Shown piece after piece: positions 1 to 6,753 of a DNA stretch of 33,266 bases (within the stretch, counting starts at the first letter, position 1; each line of letters opens with the position of its first letter). Source of the stretch: Clostridiales bacterium (GTDB lineage: Bacteria > Bacillota > Clostridia > Oscillospirales > Oscillospiraceae); the NCBI GenBank assembly GCA_021203325.1, contig JAJQBL010000155.1, positions 1 to 33,266 on the forward strand. The letters are read 5' to 3'. The position numbers were made by a program, and so were the translations under genes. The notes beneath the pieces are model-generated. The model did not search any database. It was not told the origin of the DNA and was given only the letters and a program-made list of their open reading frames with translations.

Positions 1-169
1 GCCGGGGGCCGCCCCCCTGGAACAGCCCGGAAAGGCCGCCGCCCCCCAGCAGCCGCCCCAGAAGGCCGCCCAGGCCCTCTCCCCCCTGCTTCGGCGGGGC
101 GTCGCTGTCCCGGTTTGGGGCGTCCTCCACCGGTATAAATTCCTCGTTGGGAATATAACGGTTATACAT
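1..169 (-). CDS. Hypothetical small glycine-rich protein (partial, runs off left edge)
   Basis: The reading frame starts MYNRYIPNEEF and continues through an acidic/proline stretch into a run of Gly-Leu repeats (GLGGLLGRLLGGG). The C-terminus lies outside the window. The ATG overlaps the last 8 bases of the upstream gene, whose stop codon lies inside ATGTATAA, and GGAGGA sits just before it. This points to translational coupling as third gene of a minus-strand operon. I do not recognise a domain. The Gly-rich segment could be membrane-associated or disordered. Confidence 0.55.
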   Translation of the reverse strand, partial: MYNRYIPNEEFIPVEDAPNRDSDAPPKQGGEGLGGLLGRLLGGGGLSGLFQGGGPR

Positions 170-578
170 GATGCTCCTCCCGAAACAGTCCGAAGGCCGT
201 CTGAATCACCCGGGAGATGCGGGTGATTTGCAGGGCCTTTTCCACCTTCTCCTGCCGCTCCGGCCGGAGGAAGGGGCGCATGGCGCTCAGCAGCGCCGCC
301 TTTTCGTCCTCTCCGCGGGTATATGCCTGATAGAGGGCGGACAGTTTGGTGAGCATGGAGGGGTCCAGCCCCTGCAGGAGGGACAGCATATCCCCCGCCT
401 GCCCCACCGGCCCCGCCTGACTGGGCCGGGCCGGTGTTTCCTGGGCCTGAGGCGGCTCCTCCCGGGCGGAGGGCTCCCCGCCGGGCTTGCCGGAGATGGA
501 GTTGGCCAGCGCCATGATCTGTCCCATGGTTTCCGGTGAAGAGAGGATGGTATTCAGCTTTTCTTCAAAATCCTCCAC
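162..578 (-). CDS. Hypothetical protein, 138 aa
   Basis: The start is GTG, 7-8 nt after a GGGAGG ribosome binding site, and gives MEDFEEKLNTILSSPETM. The N-terminal third is a helical segment (LNTILSSPETMGQIMALANS). A low-complexity Pro/Glu/Gln/Ala linker follows at about residues 32-60, then a helical C-terminal half ending in a basic amphipathic stretch (RPERQEKVEKALQ). There is no signal peptide or membrane segment. It lies 19 bp downstream of the 598-870 gene and overlaps the next gene by 8 bp, so the three form one operon. Both this protein and its upstream neighbour carry an LxSPET motif (LSSPET here, LGSPET there), which suggests a shared short helical motif. Function unknown. Confidence 0.65.
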   Translation of the reverse strand: MEDFEEKLNTILSSPETMGQIMALANSISGKPGGEPSAREEPPQAQETPARPSQAGPVGQAGDMLSLLQGLDPSMLTKLSALYQAYTRGEDEKAALLSAMRPFLRPERQEKVEKALQITRISRVIQTAFGLFREEHHV

Positions 579-597
579 GGGTCAGACCTCCCTTCGG

Positions 598-870
598 TCA
601 GCGGCGATTCAGCTTCCGCTCCATCTGCTCCAGCGCGGCGGCCCCGTCTTTGGTGCTGCCCAGGCCGGACAGCATGGCGCTGAGACGGCTGGTATCGCCC
701 CCCTTGGCCTGCCGGGCCGCCTCCTGGAGGGCCGCCCCGTTCTGGGCGGACAGCACGGACAGCAGCTGCCTGGTCTCCGGCGAGCCCAGCAGCTCTTTCA
801 GCGCGGCGGCATCCCCCATCAGCGACGCCGCCTCCGGCGTGTCAAGGACGTTCTTCGGTTCCTGCTTCAT
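598..870 (-). CDS. Hypothetical protein, 90 aa
   Basis: A longer reading frame exists upstream, but the ATG at 870 (MKQEPKNVL) is chosen because GGGGGAGG lies 7-8 nt before it. The protein is small, helical and soluble: MGDAAALKELLGSPETRQLLSVLS, a middle AlaGln-rich part, and a charged end (EQMERKLNRR). It has no recognised catalytic motif. It is the first gene of the three-gene minus-strand operon and shares an LGSPET motif with the next gene. The upstream 110 bp separates it from the divergent phosphoesterase and contains the inverted repeat GCGTCC-TG-GGACGC at 887-900. Function unknown. Confidence 0.65.
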   Translation of the reverse strand: MKQEPKNVLDTPEAASLMGDAAALKELLGSPETRQLLSVLSAQNGAALQEAARQAKGGDTSRLSAMLSGLGSTKDGAAALEQMERKLNRR

Positions 871-980
871 GATGATAACCTCCCCCGCGTCCTGGGACGC
901 TTCTGTCAGCGTTCTTCCCGGGGCGGGCCGCATCCCGGCCATCCCCGTTCAGACCAATCTATGCACAGGAAAGGTAAAAC

Positions 981-1457
981 GTGACCTCCATGAAAATTCT
1001 TGTCTGTTCCGATTCCCACGGCCGGGTGTCCAACCTGTGCCGCCTGGCGGAGCGGGAGCAGCCCGACCTGGTGTTCCACCTGGGGGACACGGTGCGGGAC
1101 GGCTACAATTTGCACCTGGCCTGTCCCGACCTCCCCATTGAGCAGGTGGCCGGGAACTGCGATTATGCCGGCCAGGCCCCATTGGAGAAAACCCTCCTGC
1201 TGGAGGGGTGCAGATTCGTCCTCTGCCACGGCCATATGTATTCCGTCAAACAGGGCTACCGCTGCCTGGCCCAGCGGGGCAGGGAGGCCCAGGCGGACAT
1301 GATCCTCTGCGGCCACACCCACCGGCCCTGGCACGATACTTACGGTTCCCTGCAGGTGTGCAACCCCGGCACAGTGGGCATGGGCCCCGACCCCACCTAC
1401 GGGATTCTGACCGCGGAGCGGGGCATGGCCACCTTCACCATCAAACACGTTTTCTAA
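981..1457 (+). CDS. YfcE/MJ0936-type metallophosphoesterase
   Basis: This is a small (158 aa) calcineurin-like phosphoesterase. The metal-binding motifs are in order: SDSHG near the N-terminus, LGDTVRDG around residue 35, AGNCDYAG around 57, CHGH around 77 and CGHTHRP around 110. These are the family's di-metal ligands, so hydrolysis of a phosphodiester or phosphomonoester is expected; the substrate cannot be read from sequence. It is cytosolic. The start is ambiguous: GTG at 981 has AGGAAAGG at 6 nt, whereas the ATG at 990 gives the canonical MKILV start but at 15 nt. The 13-bp gap to coaX implies co-transcription. Clostridia often carry this enzyme beside housekeeping genes. Confidence 0.9.
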   Translation: MTSMKILVCSDSHGRVSNLCRLAEREQPDLVFHLGDTVRDGYNLHLACPDLPIEQVAGNCDYAGQAPLEKTLLLEGCRFVLCHGHMYSVKQGYRCLAQRGREAQADMILCGHTHRPWHDTYGSLQVCNPGTVGMGPDPTYGILTAERGMATFTIKHVF

Positions 1458-1470
1458 GGAGGAAACCGCC

Positions 1471-2268
1471 ATGCTGCTTACCATCGACGTGGGCAACACC
1501 AATATGGTGTTTGGCGTCTTTCAGAACGGACGGCTCACCAACAGCTTCCGCCTCGTCACCGGCGCCACCCGTACCTCGGACGAGATCGGCCTCCAGGTGC
1601 GGGAATGCTTCCAGTGCTTCGGCCTGGAGGTCAGCGAGGTGGAGGATGTCATCATCTGCTCCGTGGTGCCCCGCATCATGCGCTCGCTGAACAACGCCGT
1701 CATCAAGTATTTTAACCGCACCCCCATCGTCATCAATCAGGATGTCAGCGCGGGCCTGCGCTACAGCGAGGGCTGCCAGTGGCGCTCCCACGGTGCGGAC
1801 CGCAGCGTGGCCTGCGTCTCCGCCCTGGAGAAGTACGGCGCCCCCCTCATCGTCCTGGACTTCGGCACCGCCACCACCGTGGACTGCATGGACCGGGACG
1901 GGGTCTACCAGGGGGGCAGCATCCTGGCGGGCATCCAGATCTCCATGAACGCCCTTATCAGCGGCACGGCTCAGCTGCCCCAGGTGGAGCTGCAGGTGCC
2001 GGAAACCGTCCTCAGCAAGGACACCGTCAGCCAGATTCAGACCGGCGTGATGCAGGGCTACATCGGCGCCATGGAGCGGCTGATTGCCCGCAGTAGGGCG
2101 GAGCTGGACAGCGAGGAGGATCGGGTGAAGGTGGTGGCCACCGGCGGCCTGGCCCGGCTCATCGCCGCCAACTCCACCCTCATTGACGTGGTGGACGGCA
2201 ACCTGATTCCCGACGGACTGTTCAGCATTTATCAGCGGTACCGCAAGCAGAGCGGCGCAGCCCGGTAA
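1471..2268 (+). CDS. coaX: Type III pantothenate kinase CoaX
   Basis: CoaX phosphorylates pantothenate, the first step of coenzyme A synthesis, and lacks the feedback inhibition of CoaA. The 265-aa length and ASKHA fold markers fit: IDVGNTNMVFGVF at the N-terminus (phosphate 1), GADR around residue 109, DFGTATTVD around 130 (phosphate 2) and the ATGG motif near residue 230. AAGGAGG lies 8 nt before the ATG. One oddity: the family's usual N-P-x-E-V-G-A-D-R loop reads EGCQWRSHGADR here, so the invariant Asp-Arg survives but the NPxEV part is replaced. It is the second gene after the phosphoesterase and ends at a clear terminator. Confidence 0.95.
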   Translation: MLLTIDVGNTNMVFGVFQNGRLTNSFRLVTGATRTSDEIGLQVRECFQCFGLEVSEVEDVIICSVVPRIMRSLNNAVIKYFNRTPIVINQDVSAGLRYSEGCQWRSHGADRSVACVSALEKYGAPLIVLDFGTATTVDCMDRDGVYQGGSILAGIQISMNALISGTAQLPQVELQVPETVLSKDTVSQIQTGVMQGYIGAMERLIARSRAELDSEEDRVKVVATGGLARLIAANSTLIDVVDGNLIPDGLFSIYQRYRKQSGAAR

Positions 2269-2277
2269 CCCATAACA

Positions 2278-2312
2278 CCCCGCCCTCCAACCGGAAGGCG
2301 GGGCCTCTCTTT
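2278..2312 (+). terminator. Rho-independent terminator after coaX
   Basis: A CCCCGCC...GGCGGGG hairpin with an inner TCC/GGA stem and AACC loop lies 10 nt after the coaX stop. It is followed by the pyrimidine-rich CCTCTCTTT. Confidence 0.8.
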
Positions 2313-2410
2313 GCGGTGCAGAGGTTTGCCGGGGCAGACCGGCCTGCCAGGCTACGGCCTGCCGGCCGCCCGGCCGGTCAGGGCCGCCCCGGCCCCGGAG
2401 GGGCGCTGAC

Positions 2411-2551
2411 TCAGCAGCCGCCGCAGCCACAGCCGCCGTTGCAGCAGCCGCAGTTGCCGCCCCAGCCGCCGCAGCAGCAGAACAGGATAATAATGAGAAT
2501 CAGAATCCAGCAGCAACCGCCGCCGCAACCACAACCGTTATTGCATCCCAT
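2411..2551 (-). CDS. High-cysteine, glycine-rich small membrane protein (chorion-HCB-like)
   Basis: This 46-aa protein starts MGCNNGCGCGG, has a short hydrophobic core (CCWILILIIILFCCC) and ends in Gly/Cys/Asn repeats (GCCNGGCGCGGC). About a third of its residues are cysteine. The start is set by AGGAGG 9 nt upstream of the ATG; a longer frame upstream has no ribosome binding site. Proteins of this composition are annotated in Clostridia as chorion class high-cysteine HCB protein, and resemble the small YjcZ-type spore proteins in layout. A role in the spore coat or in metal or thiol chemistry is inference. A sigma-K-like promoter lies upstream. It is monocistronic and convergent with coaX. 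Confidence 0.75.
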   Translation of the reverse strand: MGCNNGCGCGGGCCWILILIIILFCCCGGWGGNCGCCNGGCGCGGC

Positions 2552-2633
2552 AGAAAAGTACCTCCTAAGATAAAATGTAAGGCACAGGCAGGCGCCTGTT
2601 CCCTGCGGCGGGTGTCGTTTCCCGCTCACAGTT

Positions 2634-2660
2634 TATCTTATGCCTTTGGGGGAAAAGGGT
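2634..2660 (-). promoter_or_regulatory. Possible sigma-K-type promoter for the high-cysteine protein
   Basis: On the minus strand CATAAGATA (2642-2634) matches the mother-cell sigma-K -10 CATANNNTA exactly. An AC dinucleotide (2660-2659) sits 16 bp upstream, matching the -35. The leader to the ATG would be about 80 nt. The match is short and could be chance. Confidence 0.3.
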
Positions 2661-2715
2661 GCCTGGGGCAGGGCAGGGCATCTGCATTGCTGGTCTTGTA
2701 AGAAGTTTTCAGCTC

Positions 2716-2744
2716 TTGACACACGTATAGAATACGTGTATAAT
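2716..2744 (+). promoter_or_regulatory. hicAB promoter with operator palindrome in the spacer
   Basis: TTGACA (2716-2721) and TATAAT (2739-2744) are both perfect consensus with a 17-bp spacer. The region 2721-2739 is a perfect palindrome, ACACGTAT-AGA-ATACGTGT, that fills the spacer. A repressor bound there would exclude RNA polymerase. This suits autorepression by the HicB ribbon-helix-helix domain. Confidence 0.85.
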
Positions 2745-2769
2745 AAAAATGCTAAGAGGGGGAATGGCA

Positions 2770-2952
2770 ATGCGATACAGTGAGCTGGAAAAGAAACTGA
2801 AAAAGGCAGGCTGCACAGTGCTCCGCGAGGGCGCAAACCACTGCATCTGGTTTAGCCCCGTCACAGGGAAGCAGTTCCCTGTCAGCCGCCACAAAACGGA
2901 AGAAATTCCCACGGGAACGCTGAAATCAATCCTGCGGGATGCGGGACTGTGA
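2770..2952 (+). CDS. hicA: HicA-type mRNA interferase toxin
   Basis: The 60-aa protein is a double-stranded-RNA-binding-fold toxin that cleaves mRNA in ribosome-independent fashion in known HicAB systems. MRYSELEKKLKKAG begins the first helix, and GANHCIWFSPVTGKQ holds the His in the short loop that is the family's catalytic residue (usually G-x-x-H). VSRHKTEEIPTGTLKSILRDAG is the typical C-terminal part. The start at 2770 is chosen because AGAGGGGG is 7 nt upstream; earlier ATGs at 2749 and 2764 lack spacing. It precedes hicB by 35 bp under the palindromic promoter. Confidence 0.9.
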   Translation: MRYSELEKKLKKAGCTVLREGANHCIWFSPVTGKQFPVSRHKTEEIPTGTLKSILRDAGL

Positions 2953-2987
2953 AGCCACGCTCAGACCTGAAAGGGAGGTTATCTGAA

Positions 2988-3383
2988 ATGGCAAAATACG
3001 CATATCCGGCGATTTTTACCCAGGAGGCGGAGGGCTACAGCATCCGTTTCCCGGACCTGGAAGGCTGTTATACCAGCGCCGCCGATGTGAACGAAGGCAT
3101 TGATATGGCGCAGGATGTTCTGTGTCTGACCCTGTACTGGATGGAAAAGGACGGCAAGGACATTCCCGCACCCTCCGGGGTGAATGATGTCCGGCACGAC
3201 AGCAACGAATTTGTCTCGCTGGTGGGCTGCGACACCGATTGGTACCGTCGGTTCTATGACAGCAAGGCCGTCAAAAAGACGCTGACCATTCCCAGCTGGC
3301 TGAATGACCTGGCGGAAAGCAGCGGCATCAACTTTTCCGGCGTCCTCCAGGAAGCGCTGAAAGAAAAACTGAACATCGGATGA
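2988..3383 (+). CDS. hicB: HicB-type antitoxin and repressor
   Basis: The protein is 131 aa. The N-terminal half is the partly degraded RNase H-like HicB fold that binds HicA (YPAIFTQEAEGYSIRFPDLEGCYTSA, then GIDMAQDVLCLTLYWME). The C-terminal part (KKTLTIPSWLNDLAESSGI...LQEALKEKL) is a ribbon-helix-helix DNA-binding domain. An upstream frame starts with GTG at 2949, but the ATG at 2988 has AGGGAGG 9 nt upstream. HicB neutralises HicA and probably binds the spacer palindrome of its own promoter. No obvious mobile element surrounds the pair. Confidence 0.92.
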   Translation: MAKYAYPAIFTQEAEGYSIRFPDLEGCYTSAADVNEGIDMAQDVLCLTLYWMEKDGKDIPAPSGVNDVRHDSNEFVSLVGCDTDWYRRFYDSKAVKKTLTIPSWLNDLAESSGINFSGVLQEALKEKLNIG

Positions 3384-3520
3384 TGCGTTCCCGCCCTTCC
3401 CCCGCCCCCCCGGGGGGGGCCGCCTGCCGCCGCCGCTCCGTCCCGCCCGCCCGAACGAAAAGTGTCCGGAATCCCGACCGGCAGCCTGACGGAAATTTCG
3501 GGAATCGCCGTTTCGTAATA

Positions 3521-3586
3521 TTTACAAACCGTTCACATAAGTTGTGAAAAATGGCACTTGTAAAGTGCAGCCGGATACGTTACAAT
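3521..3586 (+). promoter_or_regulatory. Promoter of the activase operon with nested inverted repeats
   Basis: TTGTAA (3558-3563) and TACAAT (3581-3586) are separated by 17 bp. Three inverted repeats cluster here: TTTACAA (3521-3527) with TTGTAAA (3558-3564), TTCACA (3532-3537) with TGTGAA (3543-3548), and GCACTT-GTA-AAGTGC (3554-3568) over the -35. The arrangement suggests control by one or two transcription factors. The leader to the ATG is about 120 nt. Confidence 0.6.
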
Positions 3587-3711
3587 AAGCTTCGGACACA
3601 GTGCGGCCCTCTGCCGCATCGTTTGCCCCCATTTGTCTGGCAGCCGCGCCTGCCGAAGCGTTGGGCGGCAGGCTGTCCTTCTATTTTTCAAAATGTCAAG
3701 GTGAAAAAAAG

Positions 3712-6684
3712 ATGAGCCTTAGAATCGGTATTGACATCGGCTCCACCACCGTCAAGGTGGTGGTGCTGGATGAAGCGAACAAGCTTTTGTTCCGCTCCTA
3801 CGAGCGGCACTTCTCCAAAGTGCGGGAAAAGACCTGCGAGATTCTGGAGCGGCCGGAGGTCTATTCCCTCCTGACCGGGCAGCAGGTCCATATGGTCATC
3901 ACCGGCTCCGCCGGTCTGGGCGTGTCCAAGGCCAGCGGCGTGGACTTCGTTCAGGAGGTCTACGCCACCGCCGCCGCTGTGGACACCTTCATCCCCGGCA
4001 CCGACGCCGTCATTGAGTTGGGGGGCGAGGACGCCAAGATCATCTTCTTCGGCGGGGCCCTGGAGGAGCGGATGAACGGCTCCTGCGCCGGGGGCACCGG
4101 TGCCTTTATCGACCAGATGGCCACGCTGATGAACGTTTCGGCGGACGAGCTGGATCGGCTCTCCCTGAAGCATGAGAAAATCTACCCCATCGCCTCCCGC
4201 TGCGGCGTGTTCGCCAAGAGCGACATCCAGCCCATCCTGAACCAGGGCGGCCGGAAGGAAGACGTGGCGGCCTCCATTTTCCAGGCGGTGGTGGATCAGA
4301 CCATCGCCGGACTGACCCAGGGCCGGGAGCTGAAGGGCAAGATCGTCTTTCTGGGCGGCCCCCTCCACTTCCTGATGGGCCTGCGGGAGCGGTTCGTGGA
4401 GACCCTCCAGCTGGACGAAGAACACGCCATCTTCCCGGAGGACGGCGACTGCTTCGCCGCCATCGGCGCGGCCCTCTGCGCCACCGACTATGAAGTCCAC
4501 CTGTTTGACGAGCAGCTGAAAAAGCTGGAGGAGTCCCAAAACGCCGTCTCCAGCGTAGACACCGCCCCTGTCCTCTTTGCGAGCCAGGAGGAGTATGACG
4601 CCTTCTGTCAGCGGCACAACAGCCAGCATCCCCCGATGTACGACATCGCCACCTATTCCGGCGACGCTTACCTGGGCATCGACGCAGGCTCCACCACCAC
4701 CAAGCTGGCCCTCATCGCCCCGGACGGCGGACTGCTGTACACCTACTACCACTCCAACATGGGCAACCCGGTGTCCATCGTCCGGCAGGAGCTGACCAGG
4801 CTCTATGAGCTGATGGGTGACCGCATCACCATCAAGGGCAGCGCTGTCACCGGCTACGGCGAGGACTTAATTAAGAACGCCTTCCGCTGCGACCTGGGGC
4901 TGGTGGAGACCATGGCCCACTACAACGCCGCCGCCCACTTCAACCCGGAGGTGGACTTCATCATCGACATCGGCGGCCAGGACATGAAGTGCTTCAAAAT
5001 CCGCAACGGCGCGGTGGACTCCATCATGCTGAACGAGGCCTGTTCCTCCGGCTGCGGCTCCTTCATCGAGACCTTCGCCCGGGCATTGGGCTATGACATT
5101 GCCGACTTCGCCAAGCTGGGCCTCTTCACCAAAAAGCCGGTGAACCTGGGCTCCCGCTGCACCGTGTTTATGAACTCCTCCGTGAAGCAGGCCCAGAAGG
5201 ACGGGGCCAGCGTGGAGGATATCTCCGCCGGCCTCTCCATCTCCATCGTGAAGAACGCCATCTACAAGGTGCTGCGGATGTCCTCCGCCGACGACCTGGG
5301 CCAGCACATCGTGGTTCAGGGCGGCACCTTCTACAATGACGCCGTTCTCCGGGCCTTTGAGCAGGAGCTGGGCCGGGAGGTCATCCGTCCCACCATCGCC
5401 GGCATTATGGGGGCCTTCGGCGCGGCTCTGGCGGCGAAGAAGCTGGCCCTGGAGAAGAGCAACATCCTCTCCGCCGAGGAATTGCAGCACTTCCAGCACA
5501 CCGCCAAGCCCGTCACCTGCAACGGCTGCACCAACCACTGCTCCCTGACGGTGAACACCTTTGACGGCGGCCGCCGGTTCATCTCCGGCAACCGCTGCTC
5601 CAAGCCCCTGGGCGGCAAGAAGGTGCAGAACCCCGACCTGATGAAGTGGAAGTATGAAAAGCTTCGCACCATGCAGGGCAAGGGTTCGGGCACCGGCGTC
5701 CGGGGCCGCATCGGCATCCCCTTCGGGCTGAATATGTACGAAAACCTGCCCTTCTGGTACGCCCTGCTCACTAGCCTGAACTTTGAGGTGGTGCTGTCCC
5801 CGGAGTCCAGCCGGAAGCTGTACATCAAGGGCCAGCGCACCATCCCCTCCGACACGGTGTGCTATCCCGCCAAGCTGCTCCACGGCCATGTGCTGGCCCT
5901 GCTGGAGGAGGGCGTGGACGCCATCCTCTACCCCTGCATGAGCTACAACTTCGACGAGGGCACCAGCGACAATAACTACAACTGCCCCGTGGTGGCCTAC
6001 TACCCCGACCTGCTGGCGGCCAACATCCCCCAGCTGAAGGACACCCGGTTCTATCACCCCTACTTCGGCCTCCATCGGCCCAAGGACTTTGAAAAGCACG
6101 CCTCGGACTTCTTCCTGCAGGAGTTTGACGTGCCCAAGAAGGAGACGATGGCCGCCGTGCGGAAGGCGTACCAGGCCTATGACGACTACAAGAACGAGGT
6201 GCGGGGCACCGGCCGGGAGTACATCGCCTACGCCCGGAAGCATGATATGCCCATCATGGTGGTGGCCGGACGGCCCTACCACATGGACCCGGAGATCAAC
6301 CACGGCATCAACGACCTGATCGCCGGTTTCAACTTCGTCCTCATCACCGAGGACGCGGTGGCCTACCATATGGATAAGCAGCCCCGCACCGTGCTGAACC
6401 AGTGGACCTACCACTCCAGAATGTACAACGCCGCCCGCTACGTCTGCACCCAGGACGATATGCAGCTCATTCAGCTGGTGTCCTTCGGCTGCGGCGTGGA
6501 CGCCATCACCACCGATGAGATGCGCTCCATCCTGGAGGACGGCGGAAAGCTGTACACCCAGCTGAAAATCGACGACATCTCCAACCTGGGCGCGGTGAAG
6601 ATTCGTGTTCGCTCCCTGATTGCGGCCATGGAGGCCCGGGACAGCGAGCAATCGGAGGCCCAGGCCAGGTCAGCGGCCGTCTAA
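3712..6684 (+). CDS. Acyl-CoA dehydratase activase with two ASKHA domains and a DUF2229-type domain
   Basis: The protein is 990 aa. ASKHA domain 1 is at residues about 3-290 (IGIDIGSTTVKVVVLD; GSCAGGTGAF; SRCGVFAKSD). ASKHA domain 2 is at about 320-620 (YLGIDAGSTTTKLALI; DIGGQDMK; ACSSGCGSF; GSRCTVFMNSS). The cysteines in the two CxxGxG/F and SRC motifs of each domain correspond to those that bridge a [4Fe-4S] cluster in dimeric HgdC, so the fused copies may form an internal pseudo-dimer. The C-terminal third has a Cys cluster (CNGCTNHCSL) and a DUF2229-like region. The family drives ATP-dependent electron transfer to a 2-hydroxyacyl-CoA dehydratase-like partner. The start at 3712 has AAGGTG 8 nt before it. 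The true substrate of this COG3580/3581-type system is unknown. Confidence 0.85.
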   Translation: MSLRIGIDIGSTTVKVVVLDEANKLLFRSYERHFSKVREKTCEILERPEVYSLLTGQQVHMVITGSAGLGVSKASGVDFVQEVYATAAAVDTFIPGTDAVIELGGEDAKIIFFGGALEERMNGSCAGGTGAFIDQMATLMNVSADELDRLSLKHEKIYPIASRCGVFAKSDIQPILNQGGRKEDVAASIFQAVVDQTIAGLTQGRELKGKIVFLGGPLHFLMGLRERFVETLQLDEEHAIFPEDGDCFAAIGAALCATDYEVHLFDEQLKKLEESQNAVSSVDTAPVLFASQEEYDAFCQRHNSQHPPMYDIATYSGDAYLGIDAGSTTTKLALIAPDGGLLYTYYHSNMGNPVSIVRQELTRLYELMGDRITIKGSAVTGYGEDLIKNAFRCDLGLVETMAHYNAAAHFNPEVDFIIDIGGQDMKCFKIRNGAVDSIMLNEACSSGCGSFIETFARALGYDIADFAKLGLFTKKPVNLGSRCTVFMNSSVKQAQKDGASVEDISAGLSISIVKNAIYKVLRMSSADDLGQHIVVQGGTFYNDAVLRAFEQELGREVIRPTIAGIMGAFGAALAAKKLALEKSNILSAEELQHFQHTAKPVTCNGCTNHCSLTVNTFDGGRRFISGNRCSKPLGGKKVQNPDLMKWKYEKLRTMQGKGSGTGVRGRIGIPFGLNMYENLPFWYALLTSLNFEVVLSPESSRKLYIKGQRTIPSDTVCYPAKLLHGHVLALLEEGVDAILYPCMSYNFDEGTSDNNYNCPVVAYYPDLLAANIPQLKDTRFYHPYFGLHRPKDFEKHASDFFLQEFDVPKKETMAAVRKAYQAYDDYKNEVRGTGREYIAYARKHDMPIMVVAGRPYHMDPEINHGINDLIAGFNFVLITEDAVAYHMDKQPRTVLNQWTYHSRMYNAARYVCTQDDMQLIQLVSFGCGVDAITTDEMRSILEDGGKLYTQLKIDDISNLGAVKIRVRSLIAAMEARDSEQSEAQARSAAV

Positions 6685-6753
6685 CGAAACCTCCGCGCCA
6701 ACGCCGGGGTACTGTCCCCCGGCGGGCGCATCCAAGGAAAGGATTTACCAAAC

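Noticed and set aside
2358-2382. GC-rich hairpin (CCTG-x-CGGCCG / CGGCCG-x-CAGG) as terminator
   Set aside because: No T-tract on either strand.
4867-6651. Long open frame antisense to the activase gene
   Set aside because: Same mirror effect of GC-rich third positions; low-complexity protein without RBS.
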